Assembly: GCF_005233875.1 (NCBI RefSeq)
Contig: NZ_SZPZ01000006.1
Span: 496,001-560,000, forward strand
Direction of reading: 5' to 3'
Source of the DNA: Kribbella jiaozuonensis
GTDB taxonomy: Bacteria; Actinomycetota; Actinomycetes; Propionibacteriales; Kribbellaceae
DNA length: 64,000 bases
Part shown: piece by piece, positions 7,023-16,396 of the stretch
How positions within the stretch are numbered: the stretch's first letter is position 1
How the letters are laid out: each line of letters opens with the position of its first letter
Made by a program: the position numbers and the translations under genes
The notes under the pieces: model-generated
Database searches by the model: none
Seen by the model: the letters and a program-made list of their open reading frames with translations, nothing else
What the model was told of the DNA's origin: nothing

Positions 7023-9380
7023 ATGGGTGAGCCGTTCAGGGGAGTTATCAATACCGACATCCGTGATTCGGTGCCTGACTGGTCGCCGTTCGAGCCGCCG
7101 AAGGCGCCTGAGGGCGCGGCGAGCGTGGTGTACATCGTGCTCGACGATGTGGGGTTCTCGGCCATGGGTTGCTACGGCGGTCCGGTCGAGACGCCGAACA
7201 TCGAACGGATCGCCGGCGCCGGGGTGCGGTACACGCAGTGGCACACGACGGCGCTGTGCTCGCCGACGCGCTCCTGCCTGCTGACCGGCCGCAACCACAC
7301 CCGCAACGGCATGGCGTGCATCACCGAGTGCGCCAGCGGGTTCCCCAATGCCAACGGGGTGATCCCGCCCGGGAACGGTCAGATCCAGGAGATCCTCGGA
7401 GCCCAGGGTTGGAACACGTACATGGTCGGCAAGTGGCACCTGTGTCCGGAGTCCGAGATGAACCTGGCCTCCTCGCGGCGCAACTGGCCGAGCGGCAGGG
7501 GCTTCGAACGGTGGTACGGGTTCCTCGGGGCCGAGACGAACCAGTGGTATCCGGACCTGGTCTACGACAACCACCCCGTCGACCCGCCGCTCTCGCCCGC
7601 GGAGGGATACCACCTCACGGAGGACCTCACCGACAGGGCGCTGGAGTTCATCACGGACGCCAAGGTGATGGCCCCGGACAAGCCGTTCTTCCTCTACTAC
7701 GCCCCGGGCGCCTGTCACGCCCCGCACCACGCGCCGAAGGAGTGGATCGATCGCTTCAAGGGACGCTTCGACATGGGCTACGAAGTCCTGCGGGAGCAGA
7801 CGCTGGCTCGTCAGAAGGAGCTGGGCATCGTCCCGCCCGACACGAACCTGCCGCCGCTGAATCCGATCGGGACGCCCGAGAGCCGCACCGGCCCCAACGA
7901 CCAGCCCTACCCGGCCCTCGACTACACCAGGCCGTGGGACTCGCTGTCCGGTGAGGAGCAGCGGCTGTTCAGCCGCATGGCAGAGGTGTACGCCGGCTTC
8001 CTGGCGCACACCGACGCGCAGATCGGCCGGCTACTGGACTACCTCGAGGAGACCGGCCAGAGCGAGAACACGATGATCATCGTGGTCTCCGACAACGGTG
8101 CCAGCGGCGAGGGCGGCCCCAACGGGTCGGTCAACGAGAACAAGTTGTGCAACGGGATCCCGGACGACCTCCAGGAGAATCTCGCCAAGCTCGACGAGCT
8201 CGGCAGCCCGGCGACGTACAACCACTACCCGAACGGCTGGGCGATGGCGTTCAACACACCGTTCAAGATGTGGAAACGCTACGAGTTCGAGGGCGGCACG
8301 TCAGACCCGTGCATCATTTCCTGGCCGCACGGCATCGAGGCCAGGGGCGAGCTCCGCGAGCAGTACCACCACGCCATCGACATCGTTCCGACGATCCTCG
8401 ACGTGCTCGGTGTCGAGCCGCCCGAGACCATTGGCGGCCACCAGCAGAGCCACTTCGACGGCATCAGCATGCGCTACAGCTTCGACAGTGCGCCGCTGCC
8501 CAGCGCACGTCAGACGCAGTTCTACTCGATGCTCGGCTCACGCAGCATCTGGCACCAGGGCTGGAAGGCCGTCACGACCCACCCGACCATCAGTGGCTGG
8601 AGCAACTTCGGCAAGGACACCTGGGAGCTCTACCACACCGACGTCGATCGCGCCGAGCTCCACGACCTCGCCGCCGAAGAACCCGACCGCCTACGCGACC
8701 TGATCAACCTCTGGTACGCCGAGGCCGGAGCCAACGGCGCCTTCCCGCTCGACGATCGCGGTGCCCTGGAGCTCATCACGACGCCGCGACCGGTGCTCTC
8801 GCCGGCGCGCAACCGCTACGTCTACTACCCGGGCGTCGCCGACGTGCCGGAGTCGCAGGCGGTCAGCATCCGCAACCGTTCCTATTCGATCGCAGCGGTC
8901 GTCGACATCGCCACGCCCGGAGCGCAGGGTGTGCTGTTCGCGCACGGCTCGCGTTTCGGCGGCCATACCCTCTATGTCAAGGACAACCGGTTGCACTACG
9001 TCTACAGCTTCGTGGGCAGCCTGGAACAGAAGATCGTTGCAGACGACGAGCTGCCGACGGGGGAGGATCTGATCCTGTCCGCCGCCTTCGAGAAGGACGG
9101 CGAGGACCCGCCCGGCGTCTCGGTCGGAACGCTGTCGCTCTTCCATGGCGACGTCAAGGTCGGCGGGGGCCGGATCAAGACCCAGCCGGGCAAGTTCTCG
9201 CTGGCCGGCGACGGCCTGTGCGTCGGACGCGACAGCAGCGACCCGGTCACCCAGGACTACCCCGGCCACGCACCGTGGTTCTTCACCGGCGGGAAGATCA
9301 AGCGCGTAGCCGTCGATGTCAGCGGCGACCCGTACGTCGACCTGGAGCGCGAAGCCGTCGCGATGATGTCGCGCGAGTAG
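7023..9380 (+). CDS. Arylsulfatase (formylglycine-dependent sulfatase)
   Basis: This 785-residue enzyme has an alkaline-phosphatase-like sulfatase domain. Asp41-Asp42 (VLDDVG) are metal ligands. C79-S-P-T-R is the CxPxR motif whose Cys becomes formylglycine. GKWHL is conserved, and SDNG near residue 357 gives further metal ligands. The C-terminal 200 residues form the beta-rich extension typical of long AtsA-like arylsulfatases. There is no signal peptide, so it is probably cytoplasmic. ATG 7023 has GAGGGAG 6 bases upstream. Activity needs a formylglycine-generating enzyme, which is not in this window. It heads a cluster with DUF2252, MIP and HAD genes. Confidence 0.92.
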   Translation: MGEPFRGVINTDIRDSVPDWSPFEPPKAPEGAASVVYIVLDDVGFSAMGCYGGPVETPNIERIAGAGVRYTQWHTTALCSPTRSCLLTGRNHTRNGMACITECASGFPNANGVIPPGNGQIQEILGAQGWNTYMVGKWHLCPESEMNLASSRRNWPSGRGFERWYGFLGAETNQWYPDLVYDNHPVDPPLSPAEGYHLTEDLTDRALEFITDAKVMAPDKPFFLYYAPGACHAPHHAPKEWIDRFKGRFDMGYEVLREQTLARQKELGIVPPDTNLPPLNPIGTPESRTGPNDQPYPALDYTRPWDSLSGEEQRLFSRMAEVYAGFLAHTDAQIGRLLDYLEETGQSENTMIIVVSDNGASGEGGPNGSVNENKLCNGIPDDLQENLAKLDELGSPATYNHYPNGWAMAFNTPFKMWKRYEFEGGTSDPCIISWPHGIEARGELREQYHHAIDIVPTILDVLGVEPPETIGGHQQSHFDGISMRYSFDSAPLPSARQTQFYSMLGSRSIWHQGWKAVTTHPTISGWSNFGKDTWELYHTDVDRAELHDLAAEEPDRLRDLINLWYAEAGANGAFPLDDRGALELITTPRPVLSPARNRYVYYPGVADVPESQAVSIRNRSYSIAAVVDIATPGAQGVLFAHGSRFGGHTLYVKDNRLHYVYSFVGSLEQKIVADDELPTGEDLILSAAFEKDGEDPPGVSVGTLSLFHGDVKVGGGRIKTQPGKFSLAGDGLCVGRDSSDPVTQDYPGHAPWFFTGGKIKRVAVDVSGDPYVDLEREAVAMMSRE

Positions 9381-9449
9381 CGCGACAGTCTGCGGCGGGG
9401 CCGTGAGCCCGGATCCACGGTCTGCGGATCAACCGGCGGAGGGGGAGCT

Positions 9450-10916
9450 ATGACTGTGAGTACTGCGGGTGGCAGGTCGGCGAGCCCTGCCGTACGGGAG
9501 TTCCGTCAAGACGCGAAGCGGGCCGGGACATCCGGGCAGTTGAGCCATGCGGACCGGGTCGCCCTGGGGAAGGACGCCCGGAGGGTGACTCCGCGGGAGG
9601 CGCATGCGGAGTTCCAGCCCGGGCCGCGGGATCCGGTGGGGCTGTTGCTGGAGCAGTCGAAGTCGCGGGTGCCGGACCTGGTGCCGATCCGGCACGGGCG
9701 GATGCTGGTGTCGGCGTTCACCTTCTACCGGGGGGCTGCACTGCCGATGGCGGCCGACCTGGCCACGACGCCCACGTCGGGGCTGCAGGCGCAGTTGTGC
9801 GGAGATGCGCATCTGTCCAATTTCGGCGCGTACGCCTCGCCGGAGCGGGAGCTGGTCTTCGACGTCAACGACTTCGACGAGACGCTGCCCGGCCCGTTCG
9901 AATGGGACGTCAAGCGGCTGGCGGCGAGCCTGGCGGTGGCGGGTCGGGACAACGGATTCGGAGGCAAGCACCGCCGCAGGATCGTCCTCGCGGCGGTGAA
10001 GGCGTACCGGAAGGCGATGCGGAGGTTCGCGAACCAGACCTACCTGGAGGTCTGGTACACCCACCTGGACATCGAAGAGGCCATCGGACAGTTCCGGTCG
10101 CAGATGAAGGCCAAAGGGTTCAAGGCCACGGAGAAGATGCTGGCCAAGGCTCACACCCGCGACAGCACGCAGGCGCTGCGCAAGCTGACCACGGTGGTCG
10201 AGGGCCGTCGGCGGATCATCAGTGACCCCCCGATGGTCGTTCCTGTCGAGGAGGTCTTCCCCGACGTGCAGGCCAGTGCGGCGTACGAGGAGATCCGCAC
10301 TGTGCTGGGCAAGTACCGGCGCACCCTGCAGTCGGACCGGCGGCACATGCTCGAGCAGTTCACGCTGGTCCAGGCGGCTCGCAAGGTCGTCGGCGTGGGC
10401 AGCGTCGGCACCCGTGCCTGGATCGTGCTGATGGACGGCGGGGACGGAGTCGAACCGGTGTTCCTGCAGGCCAAGGAGGCGCAGCGATCGGTTCTGGCGG
10501 ACTACTGCGGGCGCAGCCGGTACCGGAACCAGGGCGAGCGCGTGGTCGCCGGACAGCACCTGATGCAGGCCGAAAGCGATATCTTCCTGGGCTGGACCCA
10601 CATGCCGGGCCCGGACGGAGTTGACCGCGACTATTACGTCCGCCAACTCAAGGACTGGAAGTTCTCCTTTCCGATCGAGCAGACGGCTCCCTCGGGCATG
10701 GATGTCTATGCCCGCATCTGCGGACAGACCCTGGCCCGCGCTCATGCTCGCTCCGGCGATCGCGTCGCCCTGGCCGCCTACCTCGGCGGATCGGATGCCT
10801 TCGACCAGGCCATCGCCGACTTCGCCGAAACGTACGCCGACCAGAACGAGAGCGACTACGCCGCGCTCAAGAGCGCCGTCGAAGACGGTCGGGCCCGGGC
10901 GACCACCGACATCTGA
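9450..10916 (+). CDS. DUF2252-family protein
   Basis: This 488-residue protein matches the DUF2252 family. It has an N-terminal basic region, the conserved VPIRHGRMLVSAFTFYRGAA, then LCGDAHLSNFGAYASP, then VFDVNDFDETLPGPFEWDVK, and a C-terminal RICGQTLARAHARSGD. The GDAHLSNFG and DFDE segments resemble the catalytic and metal motifs of aminoglycoside-kinase-like folds, so a small-molecule kinase activity is conceivable, but no function is established. A strong GGAGGGGGAG precedes ATG 9450. It lies 69 bases after the sulfatase and is probably in the same operon. Confidence 0.88.
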   Translation: MTVSTAGGRSASPAVREFRQDAKRAGTSGQLSHADRVALGKDARRVTPREAHAEFQPGPRDPVGLLLEQSKSRVPDLVPIRHGRMLVSAFTFYRGAALPMAADLATTPTSGLQAQLCGDAHLSNFGAYASPERELVFDVNDFDETLPGPFEWDVKRLAASLAVAGRDNGFGGKHRRRIVLAAVKAYRKAMRRFANQTYLEVWYTHLDIEEAIGQFRSQMKAKGFKATEKMLAKAHTRDSTQALRKLTTVVEGRRRIISDPPMVVPVEEVFPDVQASAAYEEIRTVLGKYRRTLQSDRRHMLEQFTLVQAARKVVGVGSVGTRAWIVLMDGGDGVEPVFLQAKEAQRSVLADYCGRSRYRNQGERVVAGQHLMQAESDIFLGWTHMPGPDGVDRDYYVRQLKDWKFSFPIEQTAPSGMDVYARICGQTLARAHARSGDRVALAAYLGGSDAFDQAIADFAETYADQNESDYAALKSAVEDGRARATTDI

Positions 10917-10969
10917 AACCGAACCCGGGCGACCCGGCCCGGACGGCCGAGAAGGAAGGGACGCGCGCC

Positions 10970-11785
10970 ATGGCAGAACCCGCCATCGATCCGGATGCTG
11001 AGCACAGGGCCTCACTTGGGCGCCGGTACTTCATCCGGTTCGAGGAAGACACCCTGCGGCAACGGCCGTTGTGGATCCGGCTGATCATCGAGTTCCTGGG
11101 CACCTTCGTACTGGTGACGGTGGCGGCCGGATCGGGTGTGATCAACCAGTACGTGGGCAACGAACCGATCAGCAGGACCGCGGCGGTGATCGCGCCGGGG
11201 GCTGTGGTGATGGCAATGATCTATGCCTGGGGTCCGCTGTCGGGACTCCACATCAACCCCGCTGTGACCGTCGCGTTTGCCGCCCGTGGAGTGTTTCCCA
11301 CCAAATGGGTGGTGCCGTACTGCGTGGTCCAGTTCGCCGGGGCCATGTGTGCCGCGCTGTTCCTGCAGTTGATGTTCGTCAACGCCAGAGCGGGCGGGAA
11401 CTACCCGATCGACAAGCCCGGCGGGGAGTGGAAGTCGCTGGTGATGGAGATCGTCCTGACCGCGATCCTGGCCAGCGTCATCCTCAACACTGCGACCGGG
11501 GGCCGCAGCATCGGGCACAACGCGGCGATCGCGGTCGGCTCGACGGTCGCCCTGCTCGGCTTGTTCGCCAGCCCGATCAGCGGCGCGTCCATGAACCCGG
11601 CCCGCACTCTCGGGCCCGACATCATCGGTAACGACTACACGGGCTGGTGGGTCTATGTCGCCGGCCCGCTGATCGGGGCCGTCATCGCGGTGGCGATCAT
11701 CGGAGCGGTGCGCGGACTGCCCGACAAGGACGAGCGTGAGGCCGCGGAGGGCGGTGCGCTGCCGATGACCGCCACCAGTGAATAG
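10970..11785 (+). CDS. MIP-family channel (aquaporin/glycerol-facilitator-like)
   Basis: This 271-residue membrane protein has six hydrophobic segments and both half-helix motifs: HINPAVTVAF near residue 96 and SMNPARTLGPDI near residue 208. The Arg after the second NPA, the selectivity-filter Arg, is present. The longer polar N-terminus (about 35 residues) is unusual for a bacterial aquaporin. It conducts water or small neutral solutes; selectivity cannot be read from sequence. AAGGAAGG precedes ATG 10970. It follows DUF2252 by 53 bases and precedes the HAD gene by 43, so it likely shares the operon. Confidence 0.9.
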   Translation: MAEPAIDPDAEHRASLGRRYFIRFEEDTLRQRPLWIRLIIEFLGTFVLVTVAAGSGVINQYVGNEPISRTAAVIAPGAVVMAMIYAWGPLSGLHINPAVTVAFAARGVFPTKWVVPYCVVQFAGAMCAALFLQLMFVNARAGGNYPIDKPGGEWKSLVMEIVLTAILASVILNTATGGRSIGHNAAIAVGSTVALLGLFASPISGASMNPARTLGPDIIGNDYTGWWVYVAGPLIGAVIAVAIIGAVRGLPDKDEREAAEGGALPMTATSE

Positions 11786-11828
11786 ACAGCCACACAGACA
11801 GTTGGCGCGCGAGCGGAAGGGGCGTGAC

Positions 11829-12758
11829 ATGAACGCCGAGTTGCTGTCGAGCTGGCGGGACGGTCCCGCCAGGCAGGCAATCGTCGACTTCGTCGAACGA
11901 GCCGGCGGACAGGACGGATCCGCAGCTGCAGCGGTCGAGGAACGGGTGGCAGTGTTCGACAACGACGGCACCCTGTGGTGCGAGAAGCCGATGCCGATCC
12001 AACTCGACTTCATCCTCCGCCGTCTCGTCGAGCTGGCGCAGGCGCAACCCGAGCTGCGTGAACGCCAGCCGTGGAAAGCCGCCTCGGAGCGGGACTACGG
12101 CTGGTTGAGTGCCCTGATAGCAGAGCACTACGCGGGGAACGACACCAATGTGAAGACTTTGGCGGCCGGCATCCTGTCGGCCTTCGCGGGGATGAGCGTC
12201 GACGAATTCGAGAAACGCTCTGATGACTTCCTGCGAAGCGCGCAGCATCCGACCCTCGGTCGGCGCTATCTGCAGTGCACCTACGCACCGATGGTTGAAC
12301 TGCTCGGCTACCTGGAGGCGAACGGATTCGCGAACTACATCGTCTCGGGCGGCGGTCGCGACTTCATGCGGCCCATCAGCCAGGAGGTGTACGGCATCCC
12401 ACGTGAGCGGGTGATCGGAAGCAGTACCACCTTCACCTACACCAGCGACGGGCCCGGCGGCACGATCACCCACAGACCTGAGGCCGACTACCTTGACGAC
12501 GGGCCGGAGAAGCCGGTGCGTATCTGGAACCGCACAGGCCGCCGCCCAATGCTCGCCGCGGGCAATTCCAACGGTGACATCCCAATGCTCCAGTTCACGC
12601 ATCACGCCTCCAAGCCGACGCTGCGCCTACTCGTCGTCCACGACGACGCCGAGCGTGAGTTCGACTACACCACCGGCGCCGAGCAGGCGCTCAAAGAAGC
12701 CGAAGCCGCCGGCTGGACGACCGTCAGCATGAGAAACGACTGGACCACCGTGTTCTGA
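11829..12758 (+). CDS. HAD-superfamily hydrolase, phosphoserine-phosphatase-like
   Basis: This is a 309-residue HAD enzyme. Motif I is VFDNDGTLWCE (nucleophile Asp in D-N-D-G-T), motif II is IVSGGGRDFM, and motif IV is AAGNSNGDIPML with the Mg ligand Asp. The cap insertion between motifs I and II is about 130 residues, as in SerB-like phosphatases. It probably hydrolyses a phosphomonoester; the substrate is unknown. ATG 11829 follows GGAAGGGG and is preferred over an upstream start at 11778 that would overlap the MIP gene. Confidence 0.87.
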   Translation: MNAELLSSWRDGPARQAIVDFVERAGGQDGSAAAAVEERVAVFDNDGTLWCEKPMPIQLDFILRRLVELAQAQPELRERQPWKAASERDYGWLSALIAEHYAGNDTNVKTLAAGILSAFAGMSVDEFEKRSDDFLRSAQHPTLGRRYLQCTYAPMVELLGYLEANGFANYIVSGGGRDFMRPISQEVYGIPRERVIGSSTTFTYTSDGPGGTITHRPEADYLDDGPEKPVRIWNRTGRRPMLAAGNSNGDIPMLQFTHHASKPTLRLLVVHDDAEREFDYTTGAEQALKEAEAAGWTTVSMRNDWTTVF

Positions 12759-12801
12759 GCGGTCGCCACCACCACAGATGGCTCCTGGTCCGGGGCGCGG
12801 A

Positions 12802-14175
12802 TCACGTCGCGGCTGTGGCGGCCGGCGCCGGGAGCCGGCTGGTGGTGACGAAGGCTACCGTCACCGCGACCACCACTTCGGGAGTGACGGAGAGACCGTC
12901 GGCCCCGAGCAGCAGCGTGGCGAGCAAGACCGACGTCAGCGGCAGCCGGAGCATGACTGCGCACATGGCACCGATACCCATGCCGATCGCCGGCGCGAGA
13001 CTCAGGCCGGGCAAGCCACTGACCGCGATGCCGACTGCCGCACCGATGAACATCGAGGGAAAGACCGGGCCGCCGCGGAACGCGCTGAGCGAGAGCCCGT
13101 ACATCAGGCTCTTGCCCACGATGAGCACGACCAGCACCGCGAGCGAATAGCCGGACGCGTTCTTGACCAGGTCGGGCATCGCATCCTGGCCGGAGAACAG
13201 GATGTCGGTGAACTGGTGATCGGTGATGAGCTGATAGCTCATGGCGGTCAGGCCGATGAGGAGGCCGAGTACCGGGGTGACGAGAACACGGTTCAGGTGC
13301 ACGATCGGGCGCAGCGACAGCGCCATCCAACGGATCAGCCAGCCCAGGAGCGCAGCGACGACCCCGACGGCCAGGGCCCAGCCGAGCGATGCCACGGTCG
13401 GGGCCACCTCCGGGGGTACCGAGGTGAGTGCGAGCGAGAAGTTGCCCAGCCCGGTCCAGGCGTCGAGGCCGACGAACGCCAAGGCACCGATGCCGGAGGC
13501 GAGCAGCCCCGGCAGCGCGACCAGGCTCAGCGTGGCACCACCGATGCCCGCGGCTTCCATGATCAAGAACGCACCGAGGACCGGGGAGCCGAGCAGCGTG
13601 CTGATTGCTGCGAAGCTTCCGGCCGCCGCCATCATGGTCAGCGCCATCGGAGGCGCGTCCTTCTTGGCCAGGTGCACGGTCAGGGCGGCCAGACCTCCAC
13701 CGATGGCGATCAGGGGTGCTTCCGGTCCGAGCACAGCGCCCAGGCTGAGGGTGGCGAGCGCTGCAAGGAGGATGCCAGGGAGTTCGCGGCTGGTGGCTGG
13801 GCCACCTCCGGCGTGGAACCCGAAAGCGGGTGAGTGCCCTGCGTTGCCTGGCAGGTATCGGATGGTCAGTGCGGTGAGGAGCCCGCAGAGGACCAGCCAA
13901 GGAACAGGCCACCAGGCAGGTACTGCGCCTTCGATGAGCTGACCCGGTAGGTCCACGAAGATGTAGGTCTGGAGGTGAGAAACCGCCGCCAGGAAGCCGT
14001 AGGCGATAACCGAGATCGGAAGACCCAGAATCGCTGCAAGCACCAGCGCCGACAAGTAGGCTCTCGACCGGATGACGGCGACCGGGTCGATCGCCGGCGT
14101 ACCGCCGGAAGGACCGGAGGCGGGAGGGCCGGAAGGTGGCGACGCTGAGGCTGGGTGGCCATTCGACTGGGTCAT
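12802..14175 (-). CDS. ClC-family chloride channel/transporter
   Basis: This 457-residue polytopic membrane protein has the ClC fold. VLGPEAPLIAIGGGLAAL matches the GxEGP-type selectivity/gating motif (here GPEAP), GLPISVIAYG lies near the N-terminus, and FRGGPVFPSMFIGAAVG is the second conserved anion-site segment. The gating Glu is present in GPEAP. About 35 Pro/Ser-rich residues precede the first membrane helix. It moves chloride or another anion, possibly in exchange for protons. It converges on the sulfatase-DUF2252-MIP-HAD operon (43-base gap); co-occurrence suggests, but does not prove, a shared ion or osmotic role. Confidence 0.9.
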   Translation of the reverse strand: MTQSNGHPASASPPSGPPASGPSGGTPAIDPVAVIRSRAYLSALVLAAILGLPISVIAYGFLAAVSHLQTYIFVDLPGQLIEGAVPAWWPVPWLVLCGLLTALTIRYLPGNAGHSPAFGFHAGGGPATSRELPGILLAALATLSLGAVLGPEAPLIAIGGGLAALTVHLAKKDAPPMALTMMAAAGSFAAISTLLGSPVLGAFLIMEAAGIGGATLSLVALPGLLASGIGALAFVGLDAWTGLGNFSLALTSVPPEVAPTVASLGWALAVGVVAALLGWLIRWMALSLRPIVHLNRVLVTPVLGLLIGLTAMSYQLITDHQFTDILFSGQDAMPDLVKNASGYSLAVLVVLIVGKSLMYGLSLSAFRGGPVFPSMFIGAAVGIAVSGLPGLSLAPAIGMGIGAMCAVMLRLPLTSVLLATLLLGADGLSVTPEVVVAVTVAFVTTSRLPAPAATAAT

Positions 14176-14313
14176 CAGACTCTCGTCGCCCTCCCCGCGG
14201 CATGGGGTCCTGACCTGCCACTATGGCCGCCACCGCCAACGGGGTTCCTCATCCACGCGGGGTGAAAATCCTCGACCCCCGCGGTCATGCCGATGTCCTG
14301 AGACATCCCACTG

Positions 14314-14386
14314 TGCCCCCGGCAGGATTCGAACCTGCGACGCACGGTTTAGGAAACCGACGCTCTATCCCCTGAGCTACGGGGGC
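14314..14386 (-). tRNA. tRNA-Arg (anticodon CCT)
   Basis: The minus strand folds into a full cloverleaf. The acceptor stem GCCCCCG pairs with CGGGGGC, the D arm is GCTCAGGGGATAGAGC, the anticodon stem-loop CGGTTTCCTAAACCG has anticodon CCT reading AGG, and the T arm is CAGGTTCGAATCCTG. The discriminator base is A and no CCA is encoded. A small inverted repeat (GATGTC/GACATC, 14292-14307) lies just downstream. No integrase or duplicated att-like end was seen nearby. Confidence 0.96.
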
Positions 14387-14408
14387 GCACGCGGGGACAG
14401 CTTAGCGG

Positions 14409-15698
14409 TCAGCCGGTCAGGGCCGTGACGCCTAGGTGGCCGGTGATGGATTTGTAGCGTTCGGCGTAGAGGGTGGTGCAGCGGGAGGCGGCGCAGCCGG
14501 CGCCGGCGAAGGCCAGGCCGCGGATGGTGGCGGAGGCGGTGCCGCGGCGGGTGTAGACGGGGCCGCCGGAGTCGCCGCCGATGATGGCGACCAGTCCGCC
14601 GCGGGTGGCGCGGATGACGTACGTCGTGCAGCCGTCGGCGTCGCAGTACTTCGCTGAATTCGAGCGGACCGTGAGGCCGCACAGGGATGTGCTGAAGCTG
14701 CCGGACTGGCAGACCACCGTGCCGACGCCGGGGTCGCCGCCGCCGGTGACGGTGCGGGTGTTGGCGGTGTCGCCGGGGCCGTCGGTCCAGATCTTCGCGC
14801 CGTACGCGCTGCCGGTGACCAGCGACTGGTCGTAGTCCGGGTAGTTCGTCCGGAGCGTCGTGGTGCCGTAGTAGTTGGTGCCCGACTTCCACACCGTGCC
14901 GGCAGCACCGCAATGGCCGGCGGTGACCGATCCGCGCTGCCCGTTGGAGCGCCGTACGACGGAGAAGCCGGCGGTGCAGTTCTTCGACGCGGACGTGATC
15001 CGCGCACCGCCCCAGTGGCCGCCCTTCGGGGTGTCGCTCAGGCGAGTCGTCCGCGCGAGCGAGCCGGCGACGACCTGTACGCCGGACAGCTTGCGGAGAC
15101 CGGCCTGGGACGTTGGCGACGTGGTGGCCTGGTCGTATTCGACGAAGACGTTCTCGGTGACCGGGTCGAGGTCCGCGGCGAACGTCGTACGGCCGGCGTC
15201 GGATGACCAGTCGCGGGCGCCGACAGCGTTCCAGGCGTCGGCGATCGACTGGGCCGAGCGGCAGCTGCGCTCCACGCCGACCATCTGCTTGCCGGCCGCC
15301 GGCAGGTTGCGGGCCATCGCGGACTGGTACTTCTTCTCGTCGAGCTTCGCGGAGTCGACGACGACCTTGTAGCCGGTCGTGGCCGAGCCGACCACGCCGA
15401 TGACGCCCTGGCTCACCCCGTACGGCAGGCCGGACGTGGGACGGCCGGTCGCGTCGAGCGGCTCGAGCGAGCTCACGGCGGCGGAGATGCCGTCGCCGAG
15501 CGACTCGCCGAGCGGCCGCGCGTCGGACGCGGAGGTCGGTTGCGACAGCCGCTTCGCCTCGGTCGAGCTTGCACTCGGCTGTGCGTGAGAACACACCGCG
15601 GCACCCACGACCGCACCCGACGAGGGCACGGTGAGGACAACTGCGAAGAGTGAGGCTGAACCGAGGGTGAGCAGCGGGACGGTGACAGAGAGTCGCAC
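14409..15698 (-). CDS. Secreted S1-family (chymotrypsin-fold, alpha-lytic-like) serine protease
   Basis: This 429-residue preproprotein has a signal peptide at its N-terminus (VTVPLLTLGSASLFAVVLTV) and a propeptide of roughly 200 residues. The mature domain carries VTAGHCG (catalytic His), DYDQSLV (Asp) and GGDSGGPVY (nucleophile Ser). Paired Cys residues around the active site fit disulfides of extracellular actinobacterial proteases. GTG 15698 has GGGAG 5 bases upstream. The long pro-region probably serves as a folding chaperone, as in alpha-lytic protease. It probably degrades external protein; specificity is unknown. Confidence 0.9.
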   Translation of the reverse strand: MRLSVTVPLLTLGSASLFAVVLTVPSSGAVVGAAVCSHAQPSASSTEAKRLSQPTSASDARPLGESLGDGISAAVSSLEPLDATGRPTSGLPYGVSQGVIGVVGSATTGYKVVVDSAKLDEKKYQSAMARNLPAAGKQMVGVERSCRSAQSIADAWNAVGARDWSSDAGRTTFAADLDPVTENVFVEYDQATTSPTSQAGLRKLSGVQVVAGSLARTTRLSDTPKGGHWGGARITSASKNCTAGFSVVRRSNGQRGSVTAGHCGAAGTVWKSGTNYYGTTTLRTNYPDYDQSLVTGSAYGAKIWTDGPGDTANTRTVTGGGDPGVGTVVCQSGSFSTSLCGLTVRSNSAKYCDADGCTTYVIRATRGGLVAIIGGDSGGPVYTRRGTASATIRGLAFAGAGCAASRCTTLYAERYKSITGHLGVTALTG

Positions 15699-15790
15699 AA
15701 AGCTCCCAAGATCGGTGGACCGGCCACTAGATGGTGTGGTCAGAGACTCCGTTCCGTCAAGCGCCGATCACCGTCCGCGAGCAATTGCGA

Positions 15791-16396
15791 CTACCGTGCG
15801 CGAGCGTAACTCGCAAGTTGACGCCCGTCGGCGCCGAAGAACTGCAGCGTGTCGCCGGCGATCGCGACCCGCTTGGCAGACGTCAGTACGCCGGTGTGCG
15901 GAACGTTGTCGCAGCCGATCAGGTGCTGCAGGCCCGGCGTCGCGGTGAACTCACCGCGTTGTCCGATGCTGTAGGTCCCCTGGAGTCCGTTGCAGCCGTC
16001 CGAACCCGACCACGTCCCGTCCGGGCGGAACACCAGCACCGGATCCTGCGGCCGGGCCGCCTTCAGCGCCTTGAATCCGGCGATCTGCAGCGGCCGCCAC
16101 GTGCCGGACACCGTCTGGGCCGTCAGCGGCTTCGGCGTGGGTGTCGCCGAGACCGGCGCCTGCCCGCCGGCGACCGGCGGCTGGGAGGGCTTGCTGTTCG
16201 AGCCGGCCAGCCCGAAGCCCACGACGGCGATCGCCGCGACCGCGGCGGCGGCCGCACCGGAGACGATCCACGTACGCCGCCGGGCCCGCTGCGCGCCGGT
16301 CGTGGCGCGCTCGGTCAGGCCGGTGGACTCTGGCACCGAGGCGGCGGCGCGTTCGAACGTACCCCGCAGGTCATCCTCGAGATCGGTGTTGCTCAC
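15791..16396 (-). CDS. Membrane-anchored META-domain protein coupled to a SigE-type sigma factor
   Basis: This 201-residue protein has a cytoplasmic segment of about 40 residues (DLEDDLRGTFERAAASVPES), one membrane helix (about 42-66), a Pro/Thr linker, and an extracytoplasmic domain. That domain contains GTWRPLQI, FRPDGTWSGSDGCN and GTYSIG, the META/HslJ-like signature. Its start overlaps the sigma gene by 4 bases (ATGA). Position and topology suggest a sensor or anti-sigma partner, but no zinc-binding anti-sigma motif is visible. The link to sigma control is inference. Confidence 0.72.
   Translation of the reverse strand: MSNTDLEDDLRGTFERAAASVPESTGLTERATTGAQRARRRTWIVSGAAAAAVAAIAVVGFGLAGSNSKPSQPPVAGGQAPVSATPTPKPLTAQTVSGTWRPLQIAGFKALKAARPQDPVLVFRPDGTWSGSDGCNGLQGTYSIGQRGEFTATPGLQHLIGCDNVPHTGVLTSAKRVAIAGDTLQFFGADGRQLASYARAR

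Noticed and set aside
14314..14386. tRNA-Arg as an integration site
   Set aside because: No integrase, excisionase or repeated tRNA 3' end within reach; neighbours look like ordinary chromosomal genes.
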